Part shown: positions 27,788-42,786 of the stretch, in pieces | Layout: each line of letters opens with the position of its first letter | Numbering within the stretch: the first letter of the stretch is position 1 | Source: Saltatorellus ferox | GTDB taxonomy: Bacteria; Planctomycetota; UBA1135; GCA-002686595 | Direction of reading: 5' to 3' | NCBI GenBank assembly: GCA_007751475.1 | Contig: CP036434.1 | Coordinates: 5,585,524-5,649,523 of the forward strand | DNA length: 64,000 nucleotides | Notes under the pieces: generated by a model | What the model was told of the DNA's origin: nothing | Databases searched by the model: none | Seen by the model: only the letters and a program-made list of their open reading frames with translations | Program-made: the position numbers and the translations under genes

Positions 27788-27890
27788 GGGGTCGCTCTGG
27801 TTCGCCGTTCGGGGCTGGAATTATCCGCGTATCGGCCCGCGAGGGGGCCTGAACAAGGGCGTTATCGGCGGCGCTTGCTAGGATTCCGAC

Positions 27891-29159
<1,269 letters not shown>

Positions 29160-29213
29160 TTCTCCCCTCCATTGCGGACGGCTCGTGTCGGCCGCAGTTT
29201 CGAGCACGACGAA

Positions 29214-29258
29214 GGCCCCGTGACGTCCGTTCAACCCAAGAACGGACGTCACGGGGCC
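29214..29258. terminator. Hairpin between eno and the rRNA operon
   Basis: GGCCCCGTGACGTCCGTT (29214-29231) and its exact complement (29241-29258) form an 18-bp stem with a 9-base loop, 54 bases after the eno stop. It probably ends eno transcription and may also block readthrough from the opposing rRNA operon. Confidence 0.7.
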
Positions 29259-29314
29259 ACTTCATGGTCCAGACCTCAGCCCAACGCTCGCCGATCGGCG
29301 CAGGTCTGCTGAGC

Positions 29315-29360
29315 AAAAAAGAACACGCCCCGGCAGGACAATGTCCGGCCAGGGCGTGTT
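29315..29360 (-). terminator. Intrinsic terminator of the rRNA operon
   Basis: On the minus strand, just after the 5S gene, a stem of about 18 bp with two mismatches (arms around 29322-29340 and 29342-29360) is followed directly by a run of six T (complement of AAAAAA at 29315-29320). This is a textbook rho-independent terminator. Confidence 0.85.
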
Positions 29361-29367
29361 TGGAAGA

Positions 29368-29476
29368 ACCCGGCAATAACCTACTTTCGCGCATAAGCAC
29401 TATCATCGGCGGAGCCTGCTTGACGACCGTGTTCGGAATGGGAACGGGTATGGCCAGGAACCTATAGTCACCGGGA
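29368..29476 (-). rRNA. rrf: 5S ribosomal RNA
   Basis: The minus strand shows the terminal helix CCCGG/CCGGG, then the conserved CCCATTCCGAACACGG and a 3' half with GTAGGTTATTG. The size (about 109 bases) and the position after 23S fit. Ends are placed from the terminal helix and may be off by a few bases. Confidence 0.92.
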
Positions 29477-29637
29477 GTTTTGTACCAGGCTGGCCAGAGC
29501 TCACGCTCCGGGCCAGCCCGGTGATAGAAAGGTGAATCGATTGAACATGGCTTGTTGCACTTTCTTAGTTGCAACTTCCTCTCACACCGCCTGTTCACGA
29601 ACCACAAGGGCTCAGGGGACAGACGACAAGAGAGAAA

Positions 29638-32611
<2,974 letters not shown>

Positions 32612-32656
32612 ACGCTTCTTTGAAATTGTGTTCGCCACGTTCTCTCGATTCACCTT

Positions 32657-32669
32657 GTTTTAAAAGAGC
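32657..32669 (-). promoter_or_regulatory. boxA-like antitermination site before 23S
   Basis: The minus strand reads GCTCTTTTAAAAC 46 bases before the 23S 5' end. This resembles the boxA element bound by NusB/S10 in rRNA operons (TGCTCTTTAACA in E. coli). A related sequence lies in the 16S leader. Confidence 0.5.
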
Positions 32670-32804
32670 TGCACGGTCACCCGGTGACATCCCGGAGGAC
32701 GTCGGTGAGTACCGCACGCTGTACGTTTTCTATTCAGTGTGACTCTGTCCCACTCACCCACTCGAGCGGCCTGACCTTTCGGATGGCCGCGAGTGCGGTG
32801 TAAG

Positions 32805-32880
32805 TGGTGGAGGCTAACGGACTTGAACCGTTGACCCTCTGCTTGCAAAGCAGATGCTCTACCAACTGAGCTAAGCCCCC
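32805..32880 (-). tRNA. tRNA-Ala (TGC)
   Basis: In the 16S-23S spacer. The minus strand begins GGGGGCTTAGCTCAG, has the anticodon TGC in the loop CTTTGCAAG, a T arm with GGTTCAAGTCC and ends AGCCTCCACCA. The CCA is encoded. Total 76 bases. Confidence 0.97.
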
Positions 32881-32937
32881 ATCGGATGCCCGGTCTTTCA
32901 ACCGGAAGTCGTCGGGCTTGGAAGCCAGCGGATAGAG

Positions 32938-33014
32938 TGGTGGGCCTGAGAGGATTCGAACCTCTGACCTCTCGCTTATCAGGCGAACGCTCTAACCAAC
33001 TGAGCTACAGGCCC
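32938..33014 (-). tRNA. tRNA-Ile (GAT)
   Basis: In the 16S-23S spacer, upstream of tRNA-Ala. The minus strand begins GGGCCTGTAGCTCAG, has the anticodon GAT in CCTGATAAG, a T arm with GGTTCGAATCC and ends CAGGCCCACCA with encoded CCA. Total 77 bases. Confidence 0.97.
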
Positions 33015-33220
33015 GAGGTTCCGTCATGCTCCAGGACAGACACCGCTAGCCAGAGCCACCCGAAGGCGGATCGGCGCGGCGCCTGTCCAGGCGCACACTG
33101 AATAAAGTAGAGTGACTCTCGTCCTTGAATGCGGCGTCCTATGCTCGCTCATGGAATTTCGGCATCAGCTATCGACGAATCTCTAGCTGCTACGATCACT
33201 CCATGAGTCTAACGCATCCG

Positions 33221-34777
<1,557 letters not shown>

Positions 34778-35190
34778 AGTTGATTTGGCTTTTGTTTTTT
34801 GTTGAGTCCGCGCTGACCCGCCAACCCTTTCCCCCGCCCCGACACGATGGTCACAGCAGGAGAGGTATTGACTGATACGAAGCGCAGACACGCTCGCACT
34901 CAAATTCAAGAGTCACTCTGTTTTCAAAGAACTGGATGCCGTCGTGACCGAAGTCACTTCCCCGGAGGTCACGGCACGAAGGCGCCGAGAAGACTCGTGG
35001 GGCACAACGCTCATTCGACCCCGGTGAAGGGAGCGGCCTCCGGAGCAAGGCGCGCTGGCCAGGTCAGAAGACGTCGAACGCCCCAGACAGTTCAGGCTGG
35101 GGAAGCTTCAAGCCAGCGTCGCTAGGCGGGCTGGCTTGGTGTGGGCTGCGTTGTGAGGCGCTCGCTGCGGCGCTTGGCGCTGCTTCGAGG
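34778..35190 (-). other. rRNA operon leader
   Basis: About 410 bases of transcribed leader between the promoter and the 16S gene on the minus strand. No gene is seen on either strand. It holds a boxA-like site (34920-34932) and GC-rich segments likely to pair with sequence after 16S for RNase III processing. Confidence 0.6.
34920..34932 (-). promoter_or_regulatory. boxA-like antitermination site in 16S leader
   Basis: The minus strand reads GTTCTTTGAAAAC, about 140 bases before the 16S 5' end. This is close to boxA sequences of rRNA leaders and matches the spacer copy at 32657-32669 in layout. Confidence 0.55.
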
Positions 35191-35196
35191 GGGGGG

Positions 35197-35224
35197 AGTA
35201 TATGGATCTTGCTCCTCCCGTCAA
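35197..35224 (-). promoter_or_regulatory. rRNA operon promoter
   Basis: On the minus strand a -35 box TTGACG (35219-35224) and a -10 box TATACT (35197-35202) are separated by exactly 17 bases, a near-consensus housekeeping sigma promoter. Transcription should start near 35190. Confidence 0.8.
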
Positions 35225-35422
35225 GGGGCTCACACGGTTCTTTTGAAATTTCTCTCCAAGCTGCGTTCAAGGCGGCCCAGAACCCGCCTGGGAGGCCCGT
35301 GAGGGGCGATCGGGGCTCGCAGAACGCTCGCGGAGAGGACTCTGTCTCCCTGAAAGAGCGAGGACGCGAAGAAATGAGGGTTGCCGGTTCAGGCCTGGGG
35401 ACCCCCTACCGATGGCGCGCGC

Positions 35423-35737
35423 ATGGCTCAGGCGCGCACCCTCTCCAACGCTCTCCCGCTCCGTCTGCTGCGCACCGCGGTGTCGTGGGCACCCGTCTGG
35501 GTTCCGCTTGTCCTTATATGGCAGCTCACGGAAGGCGGCCTGAAACCAGCCCTTCGAGAGCAGCATCGCCTGCAGTACGAGCAGCCCACCGTCGTGGAGC
35601 GGAACGAGCGGACCCAGCGCGAGTTCGAGCGTCTCACCGCGCAGCGGGAGGCGTGGGAGGATCCGCTCTTCCGGGAACGCGTCCTGCGCGAGAAGGCTCG
35701 CGCGGAGAAAGAGTCGCACGCGCCATCCGCCCGATAG
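35423..35737 (+). CDS. Small FtsB/DivIC-like membrane protein
   Basis: From the ATG at 35423 the product is 104 aa: a short N-terminus, one membrane helix (about 22-37, SWAPVWVPLVLIWQL), then a coiled coil (QHRLQYEQPTVVERNERTQ and on) ending in DPLFRERVLREK. The helix/coil/DP-x-[IF]-x-E-R pattern is that of septum-formation initiators FtsB and DivIC, which link FtsL and FtsQ in the division machine. Most planctomycetes lack FtsZ but keep some division genes, so the role is open. It faces the rRNA operon promoter divergently and may be cotranscribed with the beta-propeller gene 91 bases downstream. The assignment rests on shape and one short motif. Confidence 0.55.
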   Translation: MAQARTLSNALPLRLLRTAVSWAPVWVPLVLIWQLTEGGLKPALREQHRLQYEQPTVVERNERTQREFERLTAQREAWEDPLFRERVLREKARAEKESHAPSAR

Positions 35738-35828
35738 CGTCCTTCCTGGCCGAAAACGGCCTTTCCCGCGTTCCTGCGGGTGATTCGCACTCGCGCCCGC
35801 AAGCGACACGTGGCACGGTTGATGGCCC

Positions 35829-38216
35829 ATGCAAGCGCCCACCGCTCCGTCCCTCGCTCCCCCACGCCTCCCCGTCACCCTCCTTTTCGCCGCGCTGACA
35901 GCGACGAACGGCCTGGCCGCCCCCATCGCCACCGCGCGCGCCGATGAGGAAGGAGCGATCCAGAACTCCGCGCCCCTTCCAGCCCAGCGCTCCGCCGAGG
36001 AAGCGCTGGCCGCAGGTGATGCGAACTGGGCGAGGGCCACGGATGCCGCCGATCGCAACCGATCCGGTCCCCGCAACGCAGCCTTCGACGCGTGGCGCGA
36101 AGCGCTGACCACCTCGTCCGCCGGCGATGGCGTCCGACTCGCCCCCGCGGCCGACGCGTTCCGTTTCCCCGATCCGGACGACACCCACTCGCGCCGCGCG
36201 GAAGGCGTCGCCGAGGCCGTCAAGCGCCGCCTGTTCTCCCTTTCCACGGAGGACCGCAGCGCCTGGCGCGATCGATTCGACTCGCTCGCCCGTGCAGCCT
36301 GGGAGCGAGCTCTCGCCAGCCGCGATTCACGGCTCGGAGACCTCTCCGAAACCAGCGCTTCTCTCCAGCGCGTCGAGCGCGACTTCCCCTTCACCCCGTC
36401 AGCCGCACGGGCCGCACTCGCCCTCTTCGACCTCTCCCTGGAGGCGGGACGCCCCAGCGCCGCGGGCGCGTGGCTCGCTCGCGCCAGCCAGCATGCGCCC
36501 GACGGCGAGCGGGAATGGCGACGGGCGCTGGAGTCTCGACGCAGCGCACTCGACCTCGCGCTGGCGCGACGCACCGGCCAAGATCACACGCGAGCCACCC
36601 AGGCCGTCAGCCCCACGCTTTCCGACCAGGAATCGGCCGCGCCGGGGAACTTCGCCCCGCGTGACACCGACGACCAGGCGTCCTCGGGCCTCCCGGACGA
36701 CCCCCTCCTGCACGAGGTGACCATCCAGCGGATCACCGGCCTCACCCGGCGCTCCGACGAGCCCTTCGGCCTGGGCTTGACCTCCGGAATCGCCTTCTTC
36801 GAGGACGGAACGGCCGTGATCCAGGGCGCCCACGGCCTGCTCTCTCTCTCCCCCACCGAGGACGGCAAGGGCCTCGTCCTCGGCCTCCTCGGCCCCACCC
36901 GCACGCTCTACGAGGAGCTGTTCGGCATCCACCAGCCCGTCGCCCGCGCCGCGCCCTCCGCCGGGGGCTGGCCGTCCCTCCCCGCGACCGACGGCCAGCG
37001 CGTCGCCCTCGTCATGGGCCGCGGCGAACCCGGACGAAGCTTCCGCGATATCGAAACTCCGGCGGTCGGAAACGCCCTCGGTATGTGCTTGCAGGGCCCC
37101 AAGAGCCGCCCGCTCCAGCCGCTCTGGGTCGTGCGGGACGGGATCGTCGCCTACGACCCCTCGGGCGACCGCCGCTCGCGGCGAGACGACGATCGGATGC
37201 GGTTCGGGACCCTCACGGACACGTTTTCGAGGGATGGAGGCCGGTTGAACAGCTGGGACCTCGGCACCGGCTGGGAGTTCCAGCCCGGCCCGGTCATGGC
37301 CGACGGCACCCTCTTCGTCCTCGCGCGCGGCCTCGGCTCGAGCGGCGGCGAGAACGCCGAGGACCACACGGACGAGGTCCGACTCCTCGCGATGGATGCC
37401 AGGACCGCCGCCGTCCGATGGTCCGTTTCCGTCACGAAGGAGCGAGGGCTCCTCGACGGCACCGCCCGGGGTGAAGGCGGCTACTACGCGAGCACCACCA
37501 TGCCGCTCATGATCGAGCGCACCACGGGAACGCTGCTCGTCGGCACCAACTCAGGCCTCCTTGCGGCCTACAGCGTCGCGGACGGGCGCCTCCTCTGGGC
37601 CTTCCGCAACCAGCGGCGAAGGGTCAGCGAGGGCGGCTGGCCGGGCTCGCGACCGCCCCTCGTGGTCGAGGCGCCGGAAGACAGCGGAGCGCCCGGGCGG
37701 GTCGCCTGGTTCACGCCGTTCGATTCCGGCTTCTGCTACGCCCTGCCCGCGGGCCCGGCGCCGCTCGACGGATCGCTGCTTCGTGAGGCCCCGAGGCGAC
37801 GCGACGACGCCCTGGATCTGGCCGCCGTCCTGCCCCTGCCTCCGACCCGCCAGAACCCACTCGGCGCCCACCCGTCCCTGGAGGAGCGTTCGACCCTGGT
37901 GCTTCTCGGCCGCCACGGGCGCCATTCCGCCCTCCTGGTCGACCACCCGGGAGGGTTGCGCCAGCCTGCCGCCTACCTCGCCCCCGACGATCGCTTCGCC
38001 GGCACCGCTGCCCTGGACGCCTCGGGCACCCGCCTGTGGCTCGCTGGTACCACCGAGGTGAGCGGATTCGCCGCGGCCAGGGACTTCAGCCTGTTCAGCG
38101 CAGCCCCACTCGCCAGCCAGGGCGCCGGCACCGGCGGCAACACCGTCCGCCGCGGTGAACTCCTCTACATCCTCGGCCGCGATACCGTCTGGGTCTTCCG
38201 ACTGCCGGGCCGATGA
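35829..38216 (+). CDS. Secreted PQQ-type beta-propeller protein
   Basis: The 795-aa product has a signal peptide (about 1-36, LPVTLLFAALTATNGLAA) and an N-terminal helical region (about 40-260) with repeated Ala/Arg-rich helices. The rest looks like a beta-propeller of the PQQ-enzyme/quinoprotein type, with blades containing phrases such as DGTAVIQGAHGLLSLSP, LLAMDARTAAVRWSVSV, GTLLVGTNSGLLAAYSVADGRLLWAF and RRGELLYILGRDTVWVFRLPG. These repeats need not bind PQQ; in this phylum they usually form large extracytoplasmic binding or scaffold proteins. The 1682-aa protein in the next gene group has the same design. Function unknown. Confidence 0.75.
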   Translation: MQAPTAPSLAPPRLPVTLLFAALTATNGLAAPIATARADEEGAIQNSAPLPAQRSAEEALAAGDANWARATDAADRNRSGPRNAAFDAWREALTTSSAGDGVRLAPAADAFRFPDPDDTHSRRAEGVAEAVKRRLFSLSTEDRSAWRDRFDSLARAAWERALASRDSRLGDLSETSASLQRVERDFPFTPSAARAALALFDLSLEAGRPSAAGAWLARASQHAPDGEREWRRALESRRSALDLALARRTGQDHTRATQAVSPTLSDQESAAPGNFAPRDTDDQASSGLPDDPLLHEVTIQRITGLTRRSDEPFGLGLTSGIAFFEDGTAVIQGAHGLLSLSPTEDGKGLVLGLLGPTRTLYEELFGIHQPVARAAPSAGGWPSLPATDGQRVALVMGRGEPGRSFRDIETPAVGNALGMCLQGPKSRPLQPLWVVRDGIVAYDPSGDRRSRRDDDRMRFGTLTDTFSRDGGRLNSWDLGTGWEFQPGPVMADGTLFVLARGLGSSGGENAEDHTDEVRLLAMDARTAAVRWSVSVTKERGLLDGTARGEGGYYASTTMPLMIERTTGTLLVGTNSGLLAAYSVADGRLLWAFRNQRRRVSEGGWPGSRPPLVVEAPEDSGAPGRVAWFTPFDSGFCYALPAGPAPLDGSLLREAPRRRDDALDLAAVLPLPPTRQNPLGAHPSLEERSTLVLLGRHGRHSALLVDHPGGLRQPAAYLAPDDRFAGTAALDASGTRLWLAGTTEVSGFAAARDFSLFSAAPLASQGAGTGGNTVRRGELLYILGRDTVWVFRLPGR

Positions 38217-38491
38217 AGCGCCCCCCCGCGCGGTGGCGCCCCCTTGGGGAATGGCCCGGGAAAGCCGATGAGCCCCCCGAGGAGCGTGTAAACCTCGCGT
38301 GGCAGTGCAGGACGGACCGCGTATCCCGCTACTGTGCGTCCTATTCCTACGGGGAAAGCCCACCGAATTGGGGTCCTGGCCCGTAGCAGCCCCCTGGGAC
38401 GGCACCTATTCCTGGTGCCGACCGTCCATAGCGCCCCCCCCACTCCTATTTCCAGCCAGCCCACCGCTCACCGCGCCAGGCGACCCGATCC

Positions 38492-39508
<1,017 letters not shown>

Positions 39509-39595
39509 CGCGGAACGGCCGCCCTGACCTTCGGCCCCCGCTACCCGCCGTCCATCCCCCCCACGACCTGAAAGGCTCACAGAGCCGAAGAAACC

Positions 39596-40504
39596 TTGGC
39601 GCGTCCGCTCGGAACCCTCGACCCCGCGATCCTCGATCGACTCTCCGGCCTCGAACTCGTGGCCAGAAAGGCGGTGGAGGGCTTCATGTCCGGCATGCAC
39701 GCCTCGCCCCAGCGAGGCAGCTCCGTCGAATTCGCCCAGCACCGCGCCTACGCGCCCGGTGACGAGACGAAGAAGATCGACTGGAAGGTCTTCGCGCGCT
39801 CCGAGCGCCTCGTGGTGAAGGAGTACGTGGAGGAGACGAACCTCTCCCTCAACATCCTGGTCGACGCATCGGAGTCGATGGCGTTCAGCTCGCTCCCCTG
39901 GAGCAAGTTCGACTACGCCCGCTGGGGCGCAGCCGCCCTCGCCCACCTCGTCCTGTCGAAGCGCGACACGGCGGGCCTCGTCATCTTCGACACCGAGATG
40001 CGCGCCAAGGTTCCGCCCGGCAACGGCGGCCCCCAGGAGGTGGCGATCCTGCGCGAGCTGCAGAAAGCGACGCCCGGCGGCCCGACCGGCGTGGGCTCGG
40101 TCCTCAAGGCCCTCGCTCCGCGCCTTCGTCACCGCGGTATCACCGCGATCTTCTCGGACTTCTTCGACGAGATCGACACCATCATGGACGGCGTCAAGCG
40201 CCTCGTTCACCGCGGGCACGAGATCATTCTCATCCAGGTGGTCGACCCGCTCGAAATGTCCTTCGACCTCGACAAGCTCGTGAAGCTCGAAGGACTCGAG
40301 GGCGCGGGCGATCTGAAGATCGACCCCAAGGCCATCCGCGAGGCCTACCTCGAGGAGATCCAGGCCCACTCGAAGGAACTCGCGCGCCAGGCCCGCTCCC
40401 TGTCCCTCGACTATCTGCGCGTCTCGACCGACGAACCGCTGGACGCCGTCCTCTCTGCTTACCTCGCACGTCGATTCGCCCGCGCACGCGGCGGAGCTTC
40501 CTGA
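39596..40504 (+). CDS. DUF58 domain protein (VWA-like MoxR partner)
   Basis: The 302-aa protein carries the DUF58 signature around HRAYAPGDETKKIDWKVFAR and a VWA-like fold with a MIDAS-type DASES motif at residues 90-94 (DxSxS). It is soluble, with no signal peptide or membrane span. In known operons DUF58 proteins act next to MoxR and the Bat proteins. The start is TTG at 39596; a weak ribosome site makes it uncertain, but the conserved region begins soon after (LSGLELVARKAVEGF). BatA-like gene follows after 23 bases. Confidence 0.88.
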   Translation: MARPLGTLDPAILDRLSGLELVARKAVEGFMSGMHASPQRGSSVEFAQHRAYAPGDETKKIDWKVFARSERLVVKEYVEETNLSLNILVDASESMAFSSLPWSKFDYARWGAAALAHLVLSKRDTAGLVIFDTEMRAKVPPGNGGPQEVAILRELQKATPGGPTGVGSVLKALAPRLRHRGITAIFSDFFDEIDTIMDGVKRLVHRGHEIILIQVVDPLEMSFDLDKLVKLEGLEGAGDLKIDPKAIREAYLEEIQAHSKELARQARSLSLDYLRVSTDEPLDAVLSAYLARRFARARGGAS

Positions 40505-40527
40505 CTCTCGCTGCCCCCGACTCCCCC

Positions 40528-42786
40528 GTGATCGAAGGATTCCAAAACCCCGGACTGGCCATCGGCGCCGCGCTCTGCGTCGTGCCGCTGATCATTCACC
40601 TGCTCAACCGCCAGCGCCACAGGCCCCAGCGGTGGGCGGCGATGCGCTTCGTGCTCGCGGCGTACAAGAAAACGCGCCGCCAGGTCCAGCTGGAGAACCT
40701 CCTGCTGCTGCTCCTGCGCATGCTGGCGGTCGCCGCGCTCGCCTTCGCGATCGCGCGCCCTTTCGCCTCGGGCGATAGCCCCCTCGCGGCCCTTCGCGAG
40801 GAGCGCCGCGACCTCGTGCTCATCATCGACGGATCGGCCTCCACCGGCTACCGCGAGGAGGTCGAGACCGTCTTCGAGCGCATCGTCGCCCGGGCGTCCG
40901 AACTCATCGAAGAACTCGACGCTTCCCGCGGCGACCGCGTGCGGCTCGTCTTCGCGGGCGCCGTTCCGCGCAGCTACCCGATGACGGATCCGACCGACGC
41001 CGCGTCGATCCTGGAGACGCTGGAATCCCCCCTCGACGAGACCGCCGACCTCGCCGCCGCCATCGCGGACGTCACGGAAGCGATCTCGGACGACATCAAG
41101 AGCGGCGTTTCGAGCGCGACCGACGTGCGTTGGCTTACCGACCTTCAGGCGTCGACGTTCGCCGCCTCCACGGCCCGCGGGAGCGACCGTGAAGGCTCCA
41201 ACGAGGCCGCCGAGCCGCGCGCTCTCGCCGAAGAACTCGCCCGCCTCGACGAGCTGGAGATCAAGGTCCTGGTCGAGGACCTCGGCCCACGCGTCCTTCG
41301 CCCCGACAACCTCGCGGTCCAGTCGCTCACCATCCTCGGCGAAGAACCCCGCGCCGGGGTCCCCTTCGAGGTGGCCGTTTCGATGGCGAACTTCGGTGAC
41401 AAGGATCTGCTCGCGGAGCGCATCGCGCTCAAGGTCGGCGGCGAGCGTCTCCCGAGCCAGCGCATCGATATTCCTGCGCGCGGCAGCGCCGAGGCCGTCT
41501 TCACCGCGGAGATCGCCGAGGCCGGACACCATGCGCTCACGGCGTCCCTCGAAGGCGATCGCCTCGGCGTCGACGACGAGCGTTCGCTCGTGATCTACCT
41601 CCCCGAACCCCTCGAGATCCTCGTGGTGAACGGCGCGCCCGCCGACCGCCTCGAAGACGACGAGGTCGGGTTCCTCCTCGCCGTGCTCGAACCGCCCGAC
41701 GATTCGCTCGGCGGCGACACGACGAGCCCGTTCTCGGTCCGCACGATCCGCCCCGCCGACCTCGACAGCGCGGACGCCCCCATCGACGAGGCCGACGTCA
41801 TCATCCTGGCCAACGTCCCGACGATCCCCTCGTCGGCCGTCGCGAGGATCGAAGAGCGCGTCGCCGCGGGCGCGGGCCTCCTGATCACCGCGGGCGATCG
41901 CATGGGCAGCCTCGCCGACTGGAGCGAGAGCCTCCTCCGCGAGGACGGCACCGGCCTCCTCCCGGCCGAACTCCAGCGCCGCGTCGCCGCTCCGCGCCGC
42001 ACGACCTACTACCGCGTCAACTCCTTCGACGAGACCTACCCAGGCCTTTTCTACTTCTCGGACGAGAAGCGGCGCCCGCTCCTCACCGAGGTCCCGTTCT
42101 ACGAGTTCGTCGCCGCCATTCCCCTGGAGGGCGCCCGCGTGCTCGCTCGCTTCGACGACTCGGCGGGCAGCCCGCTGCTCGTCGAGCGCGCCTACGGGAA
42201 TGGCCGCGTGCTGCTCTGGACGAGTTCGATCGACCCCGCGTGGAACCGCGTTCCGGACTCGGGCAAGACGTTCGTGCCGCTCGTGCTGGAGCTGCTCCAG
42301 AACCTGCGCGCCCGCGACGAGGGCAAGCGCACGGTCAGCGTCGGCGAAGACGTGACGGTGATCGTCAACGAATTCCCCCGGGAGGCGGCTCTGGTGCGAC
42401 CCTCGGGCGGCCAGCAGCCGATCGAAGGCGACGCCACCGAGCGACCCGACCAGCGCTGGGCCCTCCCCCGCCTGCCTGGCGCGTGGCTCAACGAGGTCGG
42501 CGTCTACGAGTTGCGGGCCCAGGGCGTGCGCCCCCAGCCGATCGCCGTCCAGTTCGAGACCTCGGAGAGCGACCTCGCGCGCGCCACTCCCGCCGAGGTG
42601 GAAGCGATTCACCCGGCGCTGATCGTGGCCGAGGTCACCGCCGAAGGCGACCGCCGGGCCGATGCCGCGAGCCAGCCGCGCAACGGCGAGATCTGGCGCT
42701 GGCTGGCCATGGCCGCCCTTCTTTTCCTCGTCTTCGAGTCCCTGTTCGGCGCCTACATCGGCCGTCGTCGCGGAGCGATCTCATGA
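40528..42786 (+). CDS. BatA-like membrane protein with VWA domain
   Basis: The 752-aa product starts (GTG) with the BatA N-terminal domain: a short hydrophobic segment (about 9-26) and LENLLLLLLRMLAVAALAFA (55-74) as second helix. A VWA-type domain follows with DGSAS at residues 101-105 (DxSxS MIDAS). The middle has beta-sandwich-like segments, and a domain with a GATase-like strand pattern (ADVIILANVPTIP) appears near residue 430. The C-terminus is anchored by WRWLAMAALLFLVFESLF. It is coupled to the next gene by ATGA. It is probably a membrane partner of the MoxR/DUF58 pair with large extracytoplasmic domains. Confidence 0.85.
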   Translation: MIEGFQNPGLAIGAALCVVPLIIHLLNRQRHRPQRWAAMRFVLAAYKKTRRQVQLENLLLLLLRMLAVAALAFAIARPFASGDSPLAALREERRDLVLIIDGSASTGYREEVETVFERIVARASELIEELDASRGDRVRLVFAGAVPRSYPMTDPTDAASILETLESPLDETADLAAAIADVTEAISDDIKSGVSSATDVRWLTDLQASTFAASTARGSDREGSNEAAEPRALAEELARLDELEIKVLVEDLGPRVLRPDNLAVQSLTILGEEPRAGVPFEVAVSMANFGDKDLLAERIALKVGGERLPSQRIDIPARGSAEAVFTAEIAEAGHHALTASLEGDRLGVDDERSLVIYLPEPLEILVVNGAPADRLEDDEVGFLLAVLEPPDDSLGGDTTSPFSVRTIRPADLDSADAPIDEADVIILANVPTIPSSAVARIEERVAAGAGLLITAGDRMGSLADWSESLLREDGTGLLPAELQRRVAAPRRTTYYRVNSFDETYPGLFYFSDEKRRPLLTEVPFYEFVAAIPLEGARVLARFDDSAGSPLLVERAYGNGRVLLWTSSIDPAWNRVPDSGKTFVPLVLELLQNLRARDEGKRTVSVGEDVTVIVNEFPREAALVRPSGGQQPIEGDATERPDQRWALPRLPGAWLNEVGVYELRAQGVRPQPIAVQFETSESDLARATPAEVEAIHPALIVAEVTAEGDRRADAASQPRNGEIWRWLAMAALLFLVFESLFGAYIGRRRGAIS

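Noticed and set aside
38217..38491. Sigma-54 promoter before the MoxR operon (TGGCAGTGCAGG)
   Set aside because: The TGGCA is present but the -12 TTGC element at the right spacing is missing.
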